From Paludisphaera mucosa (GTDB lineage Bacteria > Planctomycetota > Planctomycetia > Isosphaerales > Isosphaeraceae): 64,000 nt of DNA. The notes below the pieces were generated by a model, which worked only from the letters and a program-made list of their open reading frames with translations, did not search any database and was not told the origin of the DNA. Numbering within the stretch: the first letter of the stretch is position 1; the number at the start of each line of letters is the position of its first letter. The translations under genes were made by a program, and so were the position numbers. The stretch is taken from assembly GCF_029589435.1 (NCBI RefSeq), contig NZ_JARRAG010000002.1, forward strand, positions 4,278,001 to 4,342,000, in the 5' to 3' direction. Shown in pieces: positions 34,963 to 43,806 of the stretch.

Positions 34963-37101
34963 TCATCGCTTCGACTTGAGCCCGAACTTCATGGTCATGG
35001 CGGGGCCGGTCCCCTCGGTCTCGTAGGTCACGGGCAGGCAGGCGAAGGGGAGGGCCTCAAGGCTGGTGATGCGCAGGCCGCGGTCGTCGATCGTCGCGGC
35101 GAGGACGCTCGGGAACAGGAGTCGCCGCAAGTCGTCGGCCTTCGGCGATGGGGCCGGGGCGGACGGCTCCCGCGTGCCAAGCAAGGTGAGCAGCCCCGAG
35201 TTCCCGACGCCGGCCGGATCGGCCATCTGCAGGATGCCGTCCAACGTCGTGGAGAAGTCCCCACACGCATCGGAAAGATCGGCGATCAGGTCCGGCCAGG
35301 GCGAATCCCTCGGGGCGCCGACGATCAGGAGCGACGGATTCGACGGCAGGACCTTGAGGGCCTCGACGACCGCGCCCGACGGCTCCCAACGAGCCGCGGG
35401 TTGTAACTCCGCGGTCACGGCTGCGCGGGCCAGGTCCGGGTTGAAGGCGACGACCGCGAAGGCCTCGCCGAGCAGGATGGTCGGCTGCGCCAGCTCCGTG
35501 ATCCACGGTATCCGGCCGGATGGAGACGTCAGGCGGTAGCCTCGATCGGGCGCCGGCAGGCGCTCCAGGGCGAGGGCCGGCGGCCGAGCGTCGGGCTTCG
35601 CCAGGTCGCCGGGGCCGAACTCCTCCTCGCGGAAGAACGCGTTGAGCCGCGCGACCGCCGTTCCCAGCGCCTGGTCGAGCGCCGCGACGTCCCGGTCGCT
35701 CATGAGCAACGTAACGCCCGCGGCCCGTTCCCCTACTGCGTTGTAGACGCACCCGGTCGGCCCCAGCCGGTCGACCACCGCCGCAACGAGCCGACGGTTC
35801 TCCGGATCTGCCAGGACGCGGTCGGCGACCTCCAAGTACCAGGCGGCGCCGGCGGTCAACTTCATGACCCGCAGGACGGCCAGCGACTCGGGATCGAGGC
35901 CGCGGCGGAACGAACCGACGGCGAACGCCCCCGACCCGCGATGGATCGGCGGCAGCCGGTCCTTGCGGAGGCCCGCCGAGTCGAGCATGCCGGCCATGCC
36001 GCTCCACGGCCCGTTCGCCTCGAAGCGGACGTCGGTCAGCAGGGCCTTGCCCCGGAACCCCCAGCGGCCGACGACCCGGCCCGATCGGCCCAGTCCCGCG
36101 GCGTCCGCCACGTCGGCATCGACCGGGAACGGCGTCGCGAACCGGGCGCGCTGCTCGGCGACCACGCCGCCGCCCGTCACCGATTCGAAGAGGAAGAGCC
36201 CGGCGGGGACGAAGCCGGCGAGGTCCCGCCCTTGCTCCCGGGCCGCGGCGAGCCCGGGGTGGCTCGAAGCCTTCGGCGTCTTCCCCTCGATGGCGTCCAG
36301 GACGACGTCGGGGCCCTTCTTCTCCAGGGCGGCGAGGGCCTTCTTGAGCAGGCCGGCGTGCGGATCGATGGCGTCCACCGCGTCGTCGGCCCCCTTCTTC
36401 TCCAGGGCGTCGCGAATTTTCTTGAGGACGTCGGGGTCCTGCGAGACCTTCTCATAATCGACGTTCGGCCCGCCGAGGAAGATCAGCGAGCCGTCCTCGA
36501 TCCACCACGTCGGCCCCTCGTCCGCGCCTTCGTCCCCGGCCGGGGCGTCGGGAACCTGGGGCCGGCGGAACGCATAGACGTCGCGTCCCCGCGTCCGCGT
36601 CGCGATCGGCTCCATGCCGTCCTCGGGTTTGAGCAGGAACCGGAGGATGCGATGGAAGCGGCCCAGCGCCTCCGGGTCCTCGCCCCTCGGCAGGATGAAG
36701 ACCGTACGCGAGACGCCCCGGTTCTCGTACGACGCGACGGCGAACCCGCGGTGGACGAGCTGATCTTCGAAAGCCATCAGGTCGGCCGCGGTCAGCGGAC
36801 CGGTCGTCGCAACCTTGAGCAATCGATCGAGCCCCCCGCGGGCGAACTCCGTCATGAGCGCCCCCGCTGGCGTCCCGTTCAGGACCTCCCGGGCCGCGGT
36901 GCCCTTCCACGCCTCGGCGTGCGCGTCGAGGCCGTCGTATTCGAGGTAGAAGGTCAGCCCTTGAGCCGGCGCCAGACGAGACGGCGACCGACCCGGCGCG
37001 TCCTGGGCGGCCGTCGCGCCGGCCGTCGCGAGCAGGCCGCACGCGAGGACGATCCTCAGGCTCGACGACGGCGCGCGGAGACCTCGTTCGGGACGCGGCA
37101 T
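34963..37101 (-). CDS. Large secreted hypothetical protein
   Basis: 712 residues with a signal peptide (residues 12-34, SSLRIVLACGLLATAGATAAQ). The mature protein is rich in alpha/beta segments typical of planctomycete DUF3352-like secreted proteins: LTFYLEYDGLDAHAEAWKGT, LMAFEDQLVHRGFAVASYEN and GAFAVGSFRRGLDPESLAVL. Near residues 222-270 two related helical units recur (LKKIRDALEKKGADDAVDAI and LKKALAALEKKGPDVVLDAI). ATG 37101 follows GAAGGGA. It converges on the phosphodiesterase with 15 bp between stops. Function unknown. Confidence 0.8.
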   Translation of the reverse strand: MPRPERGLRAPSSSLRIVLACGLLATAGATAAQDAPGRSPSRLAPAQGLTFYLEYDGLDAHAEAWKGTAAREVLNGTPAGALMTEFARGGLDRLLKVATTGPLTAADLMAFEDQLVHRGFAVASYENRGVSRTVFILPRGEDPEALGRFHRILRFLLKPEDGMEPIATRTRGRDVYAFRRPQVPDAPAGDEGADEGPTWWIEDGSLIFLGGPNVDYEKVSQDPDVLKKIRDALEKKGADDAVDAIDPHAGLLKKALAALEKKGPDVVLDAIEGKTPKASSHPGLAAAREQGRDLAGFVPAGLFLFESVTGGGVVAEQRARFATPFPVDADVADAAGLGRSGRVVGRWGFRGKALLTDVRFEANGPWSGMAGMLDSAGLRKDRLPPIHRGSGAFAVGSFRRGLDPESLAVLRVMKLTAGAAWYLEVADRVLADPENRRLVAAVVDRLGPTGCVYNAVGERAAGVTLLMSDRDVAALDQALGTAVARLNAFFREEEFGPGDLAKPDARPPALALERLPAPDRGYRLTSPSGRIPWITELAQPTILLGEAFAVVAFNPDLARAAVTAELQPAARWEPSGAVVEALKVLPSNPSLLIVGAPRDSPWPDLIADLSDACGDFSTTLDGILQMADPAGVGNSGLLTLLGTREPSAPAPSPKADDLRRLLFPSVLAATIDDRGLRITSLEALPFACLPVTYETEGTGPAMTMKFGLKSKR

Positions 37102-37272
37102 CGGAATTCCCTTCCCCGATAAACAACGGCCGAGAGGCCGAATGGATCGCTCGCAAGAAAACGCCGAATGGCGTTGCGCGGCGCGGCGATTGTAAGCCGG
37201 GCGTCCCGGGCGATCCAGTTTGCGGATCCGATCCGGGCTCTTCTTTCCATAACTCGGCCGTCGACGTCGCGA

Positions 37273-37665
37273 CTACTCCGCCTTGATGCACTTGCCGTAG
37301 ACCTTGCGCGTCCAGCCGTTGTAGCGCTTCTTGTCGTGTCGGCCGATGTAGAACTCGCGGTCGCCCGGCTTGCCGGCGATCTTGTGGACCTCGTGCGTGT
37401 AGAAGTTCGCGACCTTGCAGAAGACGGGGTCGCCGACCTGGACCTCATCCGGGGTGATGTACCACGACTCGCCCTCATTCACCTCCACGCCCGCCTCGTA
37501 ATGCCGACATCCCAGTCGCTCGGCCTCGGCCTGCGCGAGCACGGGGACGAGCGTCTGGCGCGACCCGCTCGGGACGATCGGCTCCATCGAATGGCCGTGG
37601 GCCGTCTTGCAGGTGACCTTGCCCGCCTGCAGGCTCTCGACGACGCGCAGCTCGTGCGGATTCAT
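37273..37665 (-). CDS. S24/S26-type (LexA-like) peptidase-fold protein
   Basis: About 130 residues without a DNA-binding domain or membrane span. GHSMEPIVPSG is the S24/S26 serine motif (Ser-Met-x-P). The later strand VGDPVFCKVANFYTHEVHKIAG, with a Lys in place for the dyad, and the ending YNGWTRKVYGKCIKAE match the phage-like S24 fold, in which a Gly-Trp stretch and a final strand close the domain. ATG 37665 has GGGAGGA about 6 bases upstream. It may process itself or another protein, or only bind. It is divergent from the TerD-like gene. Confidence 0.7.
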   Translation of the reverse strand: MNPHELRVVESLQAGKVTCKTAHGHSMEPIVPSGSRQTLVPVLAQAEAERLGCRHYEAGVEVNEGESWYITPDEVQVGDPVFCKVANFYTHEVHKIAGKPGDREFYIGRHDKKRYNGWTRKVYGKCIKAE

Positions 37666-37880
37666 GATCGATCCTCCCCGGTCGGCGCGAACCTGCGCCT
37701 GCCCCGACGTCTCTTGTTGCATCGGCTCGCCCTCGCCGCAAGTCCGCGGGAGGGTTGAGGGCGCGTCGGCGATCGGTTAGCGTACAGGCGTGGCGGCTCT
37801 GGAGGTCCTTCCTTCTCTACCAACTCCGTTCTAGGGTCTCCGCTTTCCGCCACGCCACTTCCCTCGGCCCGGGGCTGGGC

Positions 37881-39941
37881 ATGAACGAAATCTACGTGCG
37901 CAGGCGCTCCCGGGTCCTCATCCCCGACGGCTCCGGGACCACGCCGCTCGAGGTCCTGGCGACGCTCCAGAAGAACCTCGAAAGCCTCGGCTTCGTGCTC
38001 GCGGCCGACGTGATCGAGCGGCTCAGGACGTCGCCGCCGCATCGCGTCGAGCAATTCTATCGCCGCCTGGTGAAGGACCTGGAGACGCTCGTCGGCGCCC
38101 ACCGACCGTTCAAGCCGTTCTACCCGGGCTTCCCCGAGCAGGTGATGTCGGCCTCGGACGCCGAGCTGTACTTCAACGCGATCGTCCATTACACGACGCT
38201 CGATCGCCCCGAGGACGAGGCGGCGGAGCGGCCGGCGCTGGTCGAATCGACGCCGCTCCGCGTCCTGCGCCTCGGCGATCGCGAGGACTTCCGATCGATC
38301 CTCGCGACCCTGGCCGCGTCGAAGGTCGCGTACTCGCCCGAGGACGTCGCCGACGTGCGGTGGTTCGTCGCCCAGTTCCGCGAGGCGATCCGCCCCCGCC
38401 TGCCGGACGGCTTCCCCTGCAAGGAGAACCTGGCGACCCTGGCCGCGGCCCTCATGCGGCATGCGCCGGGGCTCGTCGAGGTCGTCGACCCGCACGTCAA
38501 GACCGCGACCGACGCCCTGCGCGTCGCCGTGGCGCTCAGCGACGGCGACGTCTCGCTGGCCGAGGCGTGCAAGTTCGGCCCGTTCTCCCGCCGCGAGCGG
38601 GCGACGCTCCTGGGCTGGGTCGAACGGGCGGGGAATCGCGTCGAGGACATGCTCCGCTGGAAGCCGCGCTGGATCAGGCTGGGAGAGCGCCTGCACCCGG
38701 GAGAATACGCGAAGCGGTTCCCGCAGGCCGCCGACGCGTTCGACGTCCTCCGCAACGACCGCCCCCACCGCTCGTTCAACAGCCTGGTCGAGGCAGGGCT
38801 CGGGAAGGGGGACGTCGGGGCCGTGCTCGACTTCCTCCACGCCCGGCCCGGCGAGCTGGCCCGTAGGCTCGACCATCTGCTCCGCCTCGGCGACGCCCCG
38901 GACGCCGTGATCGCGACGTTCGCGCGCCGCGCGGCCGACGTCTCGACGCCGGTGCTGTTGCAGGTCCACGCCCACTTCCGCCGCCGCGACGAGCCCGAGC
39001 CCCTGCGCGCGTTCTTCCCCAAGGGCCAGGTCGCCAAGGTCTACGCGACCGAGAAGACGTTGCCGCCGCTGCCGGCCGGCGTCGCGGATCGGGTCGCAGA
39101 GGCTTGCGAGCGGGCGCTCCTCGATCGCTTCGCCGCGCTGCCGCCGCTCGGGGCCTGCTACGTCGACCCGCGCCTGAAGTCGTATCTGGTGCCGTTCGCG
39201 CGGCGATCGGCCTCGAAGTCGCTCCGCACGCTGACGCGGGGCAGCCGCCTCCCGCTGCCGGATTGCACGACGCTGCGCATGTTCGTCTGGTGGCGCAACG
39301 CAACGCGCCGCGTCGACGTCGACCTCTCGGCGGCGATGTACGGCCGCGACTATCGTTATATCGACGGCGTGACGTATTACAACCTCAAGAACTTCGCCGC
39401 CCATCACAGCGGCGACGTCGTCGACGCCCCCCACGGCGCGGCGGAGTTCATCGACGTCGACATGGCCCGTTGCGCGGAGCAGGGGGTGCGCTACGTCGTG
39501 ATGAGCCTCAACAGCTTCAGCGGCCAGGCGTATCGCGACCTCCCCGAGTGCTTCGCCGGCTGGATGGCCCGGAGCGAGCCGGCCTCGGGCGAGGTCTTCG
39601 AGCCCAGGACCGTCGTAGACCGCGTGGACCTCGCCGCCGACACGACGATCTGCCTGCCCGCGATCTTCGACCTGGAGTCGCGCGAGGTCGTCTGGGCCGA
39701 CGTGGCCCTGAGGCGACATCCGCTCTTCTTCAACAACGTCGCCGGCAACCTCCGCGGCGTCTCGCTGCTGGTCCGGGCCCTGACCAGCCTGCGCAAGCCC
39801 GACCTTTACACCCTGTTCGACCTCCACGCCCGCGCCCGCGGCGAGCAGACCGGCGACGCCGACGCCGCGGATTCCGTCTTCGCCGTCGACCGCGGGCTCA
39901 CGCCGTTCGACCAGGATCGGATCGCGGCGGAGTTTCTCTGA
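37881..39941 (+). CDS. TerD-like domain protein (SCO0854/MXAN_6230-like)
   Basis: About 686 residues. The N-terminal two thirds are helical and without a known name (SGTTPLEVLATLQKNLESLGFVLA, RSILATLAASKVAYSPEDVADVRWF). The C-terminal roughly 180 residues resemble TerD/tellurium-resistance beta-sandwich domains: TRRVDVDLSAAMYGRD, then DAPHGAAEFIDVDM and GVRYVVMSLNSFSGQAY. They end in TPFDQDRIAAEFL. The arrangement recalls the SCO0854/MXAN_6230 family, but no RING finger is seen at the N-terminus here. TerD-like proteins act in calcium-linked stress responses and chemical defence. A copy of its 3' end lies at 43945. Confidence 0.75.
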   Translation: MNEIYVRRRSRVLIPDGSGTTPLEVLATLQKNLESLGFVLAADVIERLRTSPPHRVEQFYRRLVKDLETLVGAHRPFKPFYPGFPEQVMSASDAELYFNAIVHYTTLDRPEDEAAERPALVESTPLRVLRLGDREDFRSILATLAASKVAYSPEDVADVRWFVAQFREAIRPRLPDGFPCKENLATLAAALMRHAPGLVEVVDPHVKTATDALRVAVALSDGDVSLAEACKFGPFSRRERATLLGWVERAGNRVEDMLRWKPRWIRLGERLHPGEYAKRFPQAADAFDVLRNDRPHRSFNSLVEAGLGKGDVGAVLDFLHARPGELARRLDHLLRLGDAPDAVIATFARRAADVSTPVLLQVHAHFRRRDEPEPLRAFFPKGQVAKVYATEKTLPPLPAGVADRVAEACERALLDRFAALPPLGACYVDPRLKSYLVPFARRSASKSLRTLTRGSRLPLPDCTTLRMFVWWRNATRRVDVDLSAAMYGRDYRYIDGVTYYNLKNFAAHHSGDVVDAPHGAAEFIDVDMARCAEQGVRYVVMSLNSFSGQAYRDLPECFAGWMARSEPASGEVFEPRTVVDRVDLAADTTICLPAIFDLESREVVWADVALRRHPLFFNNVAGNLRGVSLLVRALTSLRKPDLYTLFDLHARARGEQTGDADAADSVFAVDRGLTPFDQDRIAAEFL

Positions 39942-40044
39942 CGCCCGGCCCGGCCGCCATCCTCGGCGTGAACCCGCAGCGCGCATGGCGCGGCGGTCGT
40001 TCTCGCTTGCCCTCGCAGGTGAGATGTGATTAGACTGGTCGGGC

Positions 40045-40956
40045 ATGGAGCTCGCCACCACCAGCCCGAGTCAAACCAAGATGCCCGAGAGGTTTACAAT
40101 CAGACGATTCATCCCGAGGCAGGTTCGTCGTTGGGGGCGGGGCTGGCTGATGGCGAGAGATCTCGCCGACGGCCTGACCTGGCCGCGCAGCCCGCGCGAT
40201 TACATGGGACAGGGGACGAGCCCGACCGACCCCGAGCCGCCGGGCGGGCTGGAACGCTACTATGACGCGAACATGGAAGGGCCCGGCATCTGGAAGTGGC
40301 GACAATATTTCGAGCTTTATCGCCGGCACCTGGAGAAATTCGTCGGCCGAAGCCCGCACCTATTGGAGGTGGGGATTTACAGCGGCGGATCTCTCGGCAT
40401 GTGGCGGGACTACTTCGGGCCCGGGTCGCAGATTTACGGGCTGGACATCGAGCCGTCGACCAGATGTTATGAAGGGCCGGACACCCGGATTTTCATCGGC
40501 GACCAGGGGGATCGTGGATTCTGGGAACGCTTCCGTCGCGAGGTCCCGACGTTGGACATCGCCATCGACGACGGCGGACACGCCCCCCATCAACAACGGA
40601 TCACCCTGGAGGAGATCCTGCCCCATCTTCGGCCCGGCGGGGTGTTCATCTGCGAAGATATCCACGGCGACACGAACCAATTCGGAGCCTACGCGGCCGG
40701 GCTGGTCCAAAATCTGAATGCTATGGCCGCCAGGACCCATCCCGATGGCGTGCAGGCCGGAGTCGTCAGTGACGCGACTCCTTTCCAGGAGGCCATCCAT
40801 TCGATCCACTTCTATCCGTTCGCGCTCGTCATCGAGAAGAACGCGTCCCCTGTGAAGTCGCTGGTCGCGGCGAAGCACGGGACCAGCTGGCAGCCGTTCG
40901 GCATGGAGCCCAAGGGCGTCGGGACCGCGACGTCATTGCGGCCGACGGAAGGGTGA
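40045..40956 (+). CDS. Class I SAM-dependent methyltransferase (MycE/TylE-like)
   Basis: 303 residues. The core LLEVGIYSGGSLGMWRDYFGPGSQIYGLDIEP has motif I (E-V-G-x-x-x-G-G-S) and the acidic residue ending strand 2. TLDIAIDDGGHAPHQQ supplies the Asp-Asp-Gly-Gly-His metal motif seen in macrolide and rhamnosyl O-methyltransferases, and GGVFICEDIHGDTNQFGAY follows. It probably methylates a sugar hydroxyl with Mg. The TGA stop coincides with the target-site duplication of the IS element that follows, so the coding sequence is intact. Start ATG 40045 has a weak ribosome site. Confidence 0.85.
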   Translation: MELATTSPSQTKMPERFTIRRFIPRQVRRWGRGWLMARDLADGLTWPRSPRDYMGQGTSPTDPEPPGGLERYYDANMEGPGIWKWRQYFELYRRHLEKFVGRSPHLLEVGIYSGGSLGMWRDYFGPGSQIYGLDIEPSTRCYEGPDTRIFIGDQGDRGFWERFRREVPTLDIAIDDGGHAPHQQRITLEEILPHLRPGGVFICEDIHGDTNQFGAYAAGLVQNLNAMAARTHPDGVQAGVVSDATPFQEAIHSIHFYPFALVIEKNASPVKSLVAAKHGTSWQPFGMEPKGVGTATSLRPTEG

Positions 40957-41052
40957 GAGGCTATCCGGTAAGTCCGTGGGGCCCGTAAACTGAAGGGGTG
41001 AAGGGACGCAGCTTCATCTCCGGCCCCCAAGGATGGCCGCCGTGCGCAAGCC

Positions 41053-43299
41053 CTACCCCTCGGATCTGAGCGAGGAGCGATGGGCGGTCTTGGAGCCCTT
41101 GATCCCGGTCAATGCGGACGGACGGCCGAGGGTCGTCGACGTGCGCGAGGTCGTCGACGCGATCCTGCACCTTAACCGCTCCGGCTGCCAGTGGGACATG
41201 CTGCCGCACGACCTGCCGGCCCGGAGCACCGTCCACGACCACTTCGCCCGCTGGCGGGACGACGGCACCTGGCAACGCATCCAGGAGGAGTTGCGTCGCA
41301 AGGTCCGCAAGGCGTCCGGCCGCCACCCGGCGCCGCGGGTCGCCTGAATCGACAGCCAGACCGTCAAGGGGACGGAAGTCGGCGGGACGCGGGGCTGCGA
41401 CGGCGGCAAGTTGCTCCGCGGCCGCAGACGCCACATCATCGACTCGAGGGGGCTGCTGCTCGTCGCGCTGGCGGCGGCGGACCTCGACGAGGGACGCACG
41501 CGCGGCACGTCCTGGCGAGGCTGACGGCCGGGCGATGCGCGCGGCGGGAGTCGGTGCGAGGCGACGCGAAGTATCGCAACCATTCGCTCGCCGCCTGGCT
41601 CGCGGGCGACGACCGGACCGGCGCCTACGCCGTGGAGGTCGTCGAGCGGCCGCCCGGATCGGTCGGGTTCGTGAAGGTCGCCAAGCGGTGGGTCGTCGAG
41701 ATAGTCTGAACGCAAATGACAAAAGCGGATGTTCTCGCTTTTATCGCTCGTGGGCAGGACGTAGCGGATCTCGACCTCGTCGCCCGTGACGACCACTCGG
41801 TCGACCAGCAGTTCGACCAACTGCCGCTTCCCGTCGAACGTCGCCGTCTCGAGCCCGGCGGCGATCCGCCCGCAGAACGCTTCGAGCGTCGCCGCCATGC
41901 CCACGACCTCGTCGAGGCGTTCCGATTCCCCGGCGAGCCGGGCCTCCTGCTCGGCCAGGGTCTGCTGCCTCGACTCCAATTCCCCGCGCCTGCGGCGATA
42001 CTCTTCCAGTGGGACGACGCCGCCGAGGTAGGCCTCGGTCAGCCGATCGAGCTGGCCCGACAACGACGCCTTCCCCTGCCGCAGCCGCTCCCGTCTCGCC
42101 TGGAATTCCTGCGGGTGCCAGCTCCCGGCGGCCGCCCGACGGAACGCCCCGCCCGCCGCGGCCGGATCTCGCAGCAGCTCGCATAGGTCGCCCCAGACCA
42201 GGTCGTCCAGGACCGCCGCCGGGATGAACCGCGAGCCGCAGGTCGCCCCGTTGCGATTCCGCGCCGCCCGGGACTTGCCGGTGCAGGTGTAGTAGCCGTA
42301 GTGGGGCGGGCGTCGCCTCGCGATGCTCGCCAGGCCGCAGTGGCCGCAGCTGACCAGGCACCGCAGCAGATAGGATCCGACCTTGTTGTTGCGGGACGAG
42401 AACGACCGGTTGGCCGCCAGCTTCGCCTGCACTCGCTCGAACAGCCCCGGATCGACGACCGCGGGGATCGGCCCGACGTCGATCCACTCGTCGCGCGGCG
42501 TCGGCTCGGCCGTCCCGTGGGGGCGGCCGATCGGGTGGGTCGCCGAGCGTCGCGCTCGGGCCTCGCGGTATCGGTGCCGTCCGGCGTAGACGCGGCCCGT
42601 ATAGGCCGGATTTCGGAGGATCCCGCGGACCGAGGCGTCGCTCCAGCACGCCTTGCCCGAGGGCGAAGGGACGCCGAGGTCGCGTAGATGGTCGACGAGG
42701 CCGTGGAGCGTGCGTCGTCCCTCGGAGTACCAGGCGAACATCTCGGCGACGACCGCGGCCTCGCACGGGTCGAGGTGGACGCCCGAGGGGTCGCGGGGCC
42801 TGTCGACCGCCATCCGGTAGCCGTACGGGGCCCGGGTCCACGGCAGCATCTCCCCGGCCCGATATCGACGCTGGCGGCCGCGGCGCGTCCGCTCGGCGAT
42901 CAAGGTCCGCTCGTACTCGGCGACGGCGCCGCGGATCTGGAGCAGGAGCTGGTCGTGCGGGTCCCGGGACATCGGCCGGTCGAGGAACTCGACCCTGCAG
43001 CCCTTGGACTGCAGCTCCTCGAGCAGGAGGGTCTGGTGGACGAAGTTGCGGGCCAGCCGGTCGGGGTCGGTCAGGAGGATCGCGTCGAACGAGGCCATGG
43101 CCGCCGCGTCGCGGAGGCGGTCGAGTCCGGGCCGCTTGAGCGCGGCCCCGCTGTAGCCGTCGTCACGAAAGACGTTCGCCTCCTGGAGGTCCCAGCCCCG
43201 GCCTCGGGCATGCTCCCGCAGCCGCCCGATCTGCTCGTCGATGGTCTGCGCCTCGGCCTGCCGCTGCGTCGAGACGCGTGCATATATCGCGATCTTCAT
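41053..43299 (-). CDS. Large serine recombinase
   Basis: The resolvase domain starts [20 protein letters not shown], with Ser 10 as nucleophile, and continues [25 protein letters not shown]. The recombinase domain follows (residues about 165-275; APYGYRMAV, then [17 protein letters not shown] and [19 protein letters not shown]). A zinc ribbon follows ([17 protein letters not shown] ... GYYTC ... GATC), then a coiled-coil region rich in Arg/Glu ([22 protein letters not shown]). The frame has no stop in the left terminal repeat and runs on to 41053, antisense to the transposase, so about 215 C-terminal residues are host-derived. ATG 43299 has GGAGGAG 7 bases upstream. Confidence 0.88.
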   Translation of the reverse strand: MKIAIYARVSTQRQAEAQTIDEQIGRLREHARGRGWDLQEANVFRDDGYSGAALKRPGLDRLRDAAAMASFDAILLTDPDRLARNFVHQTLLLEELQSKGCRVEFLDRPMSRDPHDQLLLQIRGAVAEYERTLIAERTRRGRQRRYRAGEMLPWTRAPYGYRMAVDRPRDPSGVHLDPCEAAVVAEMFAWYSEGRRTLHGLVDHLRDLGVPSPSGKACWSDASVRGILRNPAYTGRVYAGRHRYREARARRSATHPIGRPHGTAEPTPRDEWIDVGPIPAVVDPGLFERVQAKLAANRSFSSRNNKVGSYLLRCLVSCGHCGLASIARRRPPHYGYYTCTGKSRAARNRNGATCGSRFIPAAVLDDLVWGDLCELLRDPAAAGGAFRRAAAGSWHPQEFQARRERLRQGKASLSGQLDRLTEAYLGGVVPLEEYRRRRGELESRQQTLAEQEARLAGESERLDEVVGMAATLEAFCGRIAAGLETATFDGKRQLVELLVDRVVVTGDEVEIRYVLPTSDKSENIRFCHLRSDYLDDPPLGDLHEPDRSGRPLDDLHGVGAGPVVAREPGGERMVAILRVASHRLPPRASPGRQPRQDVPRVRPSSRSAAASATSSSPLESMMWRLRPRSNLPPSQPRVPPTSVPLTVWLSIQATRGAGWRPDALRTLRRNSSWMRCQVPSSRQRAKWSWTVLRAGRSCGSMSHWQPERLRCRIASTTSRTSTTLGRPSALTGIKGSKTAHRSSLRSEG

Positions 43300-43468
43300 C
43301 GGTCGTCTCCTCCGCGGTGGTGGGATGGCCCGGCTCGTCGGGCTTGGCTCGCGCCGGCCCGGGGCCGGACGGCGACCAGCCCAGGAGCAGCTGGTAGGCG
43401 CGATCCCATCGGCGCTGCCCGTCCGGGCGGGACGCGAATCGGCGGGTGGTCCGCCAGTCGTGGTGCAT
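43163..43468 (-). CDS. Small hypothetical protein of the recombinase element
   Basis: About 101 codons from ATG 43468, with GGGGAGG 6 bases upstream. The first 35 residues (MHHDWRTTRRFASRPDGQRR, then WDRAYQLLLGW) look like a real helical protein. The rest overlaps the recombinase start by 137 bases and may be a chance extension. Its ribosome site lies inside an 11-bp hairpin. Function unknown; it may control recombinase synthesis. Confidence 0.45.
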   Translation of the reverse strand: MHHDWRTTRRFASRPDGQRRWDRAYQLLLGWSPSGPGPARAKPDEPGHPTTAEETTDEDRDICTRLDAAAGRGADHRRADRAAAGACPRPGLGPPGGERLS

Positions 43469-43474
43469 GGCCGC

Positions 43475-43501
43475 CTCCCCGAGGCGATGTGCCTCGGGGA
43501 G
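43475..43501 (-). promoter_or_regulatory. Hairpin that sequesters the ribosome site of the small ORF
   Basis: Perfect 11-bp arms (43475-43485 and 43491-43501) with a 5-base loop. On the minus strand the 3' arm contains GGGGAG, the Shine-Dalgarno sequence for ATG 43468. Such hairpins limit translation from read-through transcripts entering mobile elements. Confidence 0.5.
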
Positions 43502-43806
43502 AAGGTACGGGACAAGCCCAGGGCCCGCCCGGATCATCTGGGCCGGCGCGGCCTCAGGGCCAGCCGGCGGGAGCGTGCCAGGCAGAATTTGTCATTTGCG
43601 ATTAGACCATCGAGCGGACGTTCGCATGGATCGGTCGCTCGCGGCGCAACAGCCGCGACTTCGAGCGGCTGGAGCGGTCATCCGAGGCCATGATCATAGT
43701 CGGTTCGATCCACCGCGTGCTTCGCACGTCGGCCCCGACTCGCGCAATCCTCCCACGCCGTTCAAATACCGAGGAAATCAGGGATTGGTTATCGGATAGC
43801 CTCTGA

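Larger units (their letters stand above)
41701..43610 (-). mobile_element. Serine-recombinase element with 23-bp terminal inverted repeats
   Basis: A 1910-bp unit inserted in the IS5 transposase. The left end 41701-41723 and the right end 43588-43610 (complement) match at 20 of 23 positions around the shared core CGCAAATGACAAA. CGAG is duplicated on both sides (41697-41700, 43611-43614). It holds one large serine recombinase gene and one small upstream gene. The inverted ends may be the two arms of the recombinase's attP site, with GA in CGAG as the crossover dinucleotide (inference). Confidence 0.8.
40957..43803 (+). mobile_element. IS5-type insertion sequence (IS427-like), split by a nested element
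   Basis: The ends are inverted repeats GAGGCTATCCG(G/A)TAA (40957-40971 and 43789-43803 complement). The flanking TGA (40954-40956 and 43804-43806) is the target duplication, in line with the TNA targets of the IS427 group. Removing the nested 1.9-kb insert gives an element of about 0.93 kb, a normal size. The transposase is dead, with a stop, a frameshift and the insert. Confidence 0.85.
41033..43806 (+). pseudogene. IS5-family transposase, disrupted
   Basis: The N-terminal part (41033-41347) has [25 protein letters not shown] and [24 protein letters not shown], typical of the DUF4096/InsA-like N-terminus. A TGA at 41345 breaks it just before [16 protein letters not shown], the first catalytic Asp region. 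A frameshift near 41515 precedes [16 protein letters not shown] and [11 protein letters not shown]. The nested element then interrupts the gene at 41700. After it, the frame resumes at 43615 with RTFAWIGRSRRNSRDFERL and ends SDNSL-like SDSL at 43806. Joining both sides across the CGAG duplication restores WVVERTFAW exactly. Confidence 0.88.

Noticed and set aside
37662-40061. Minus-strand frame of 799 codons opposite the TerD-like gene
   Set aside because: Antisense of a gene with a recognisable TerD-like domain; low-complexity product.
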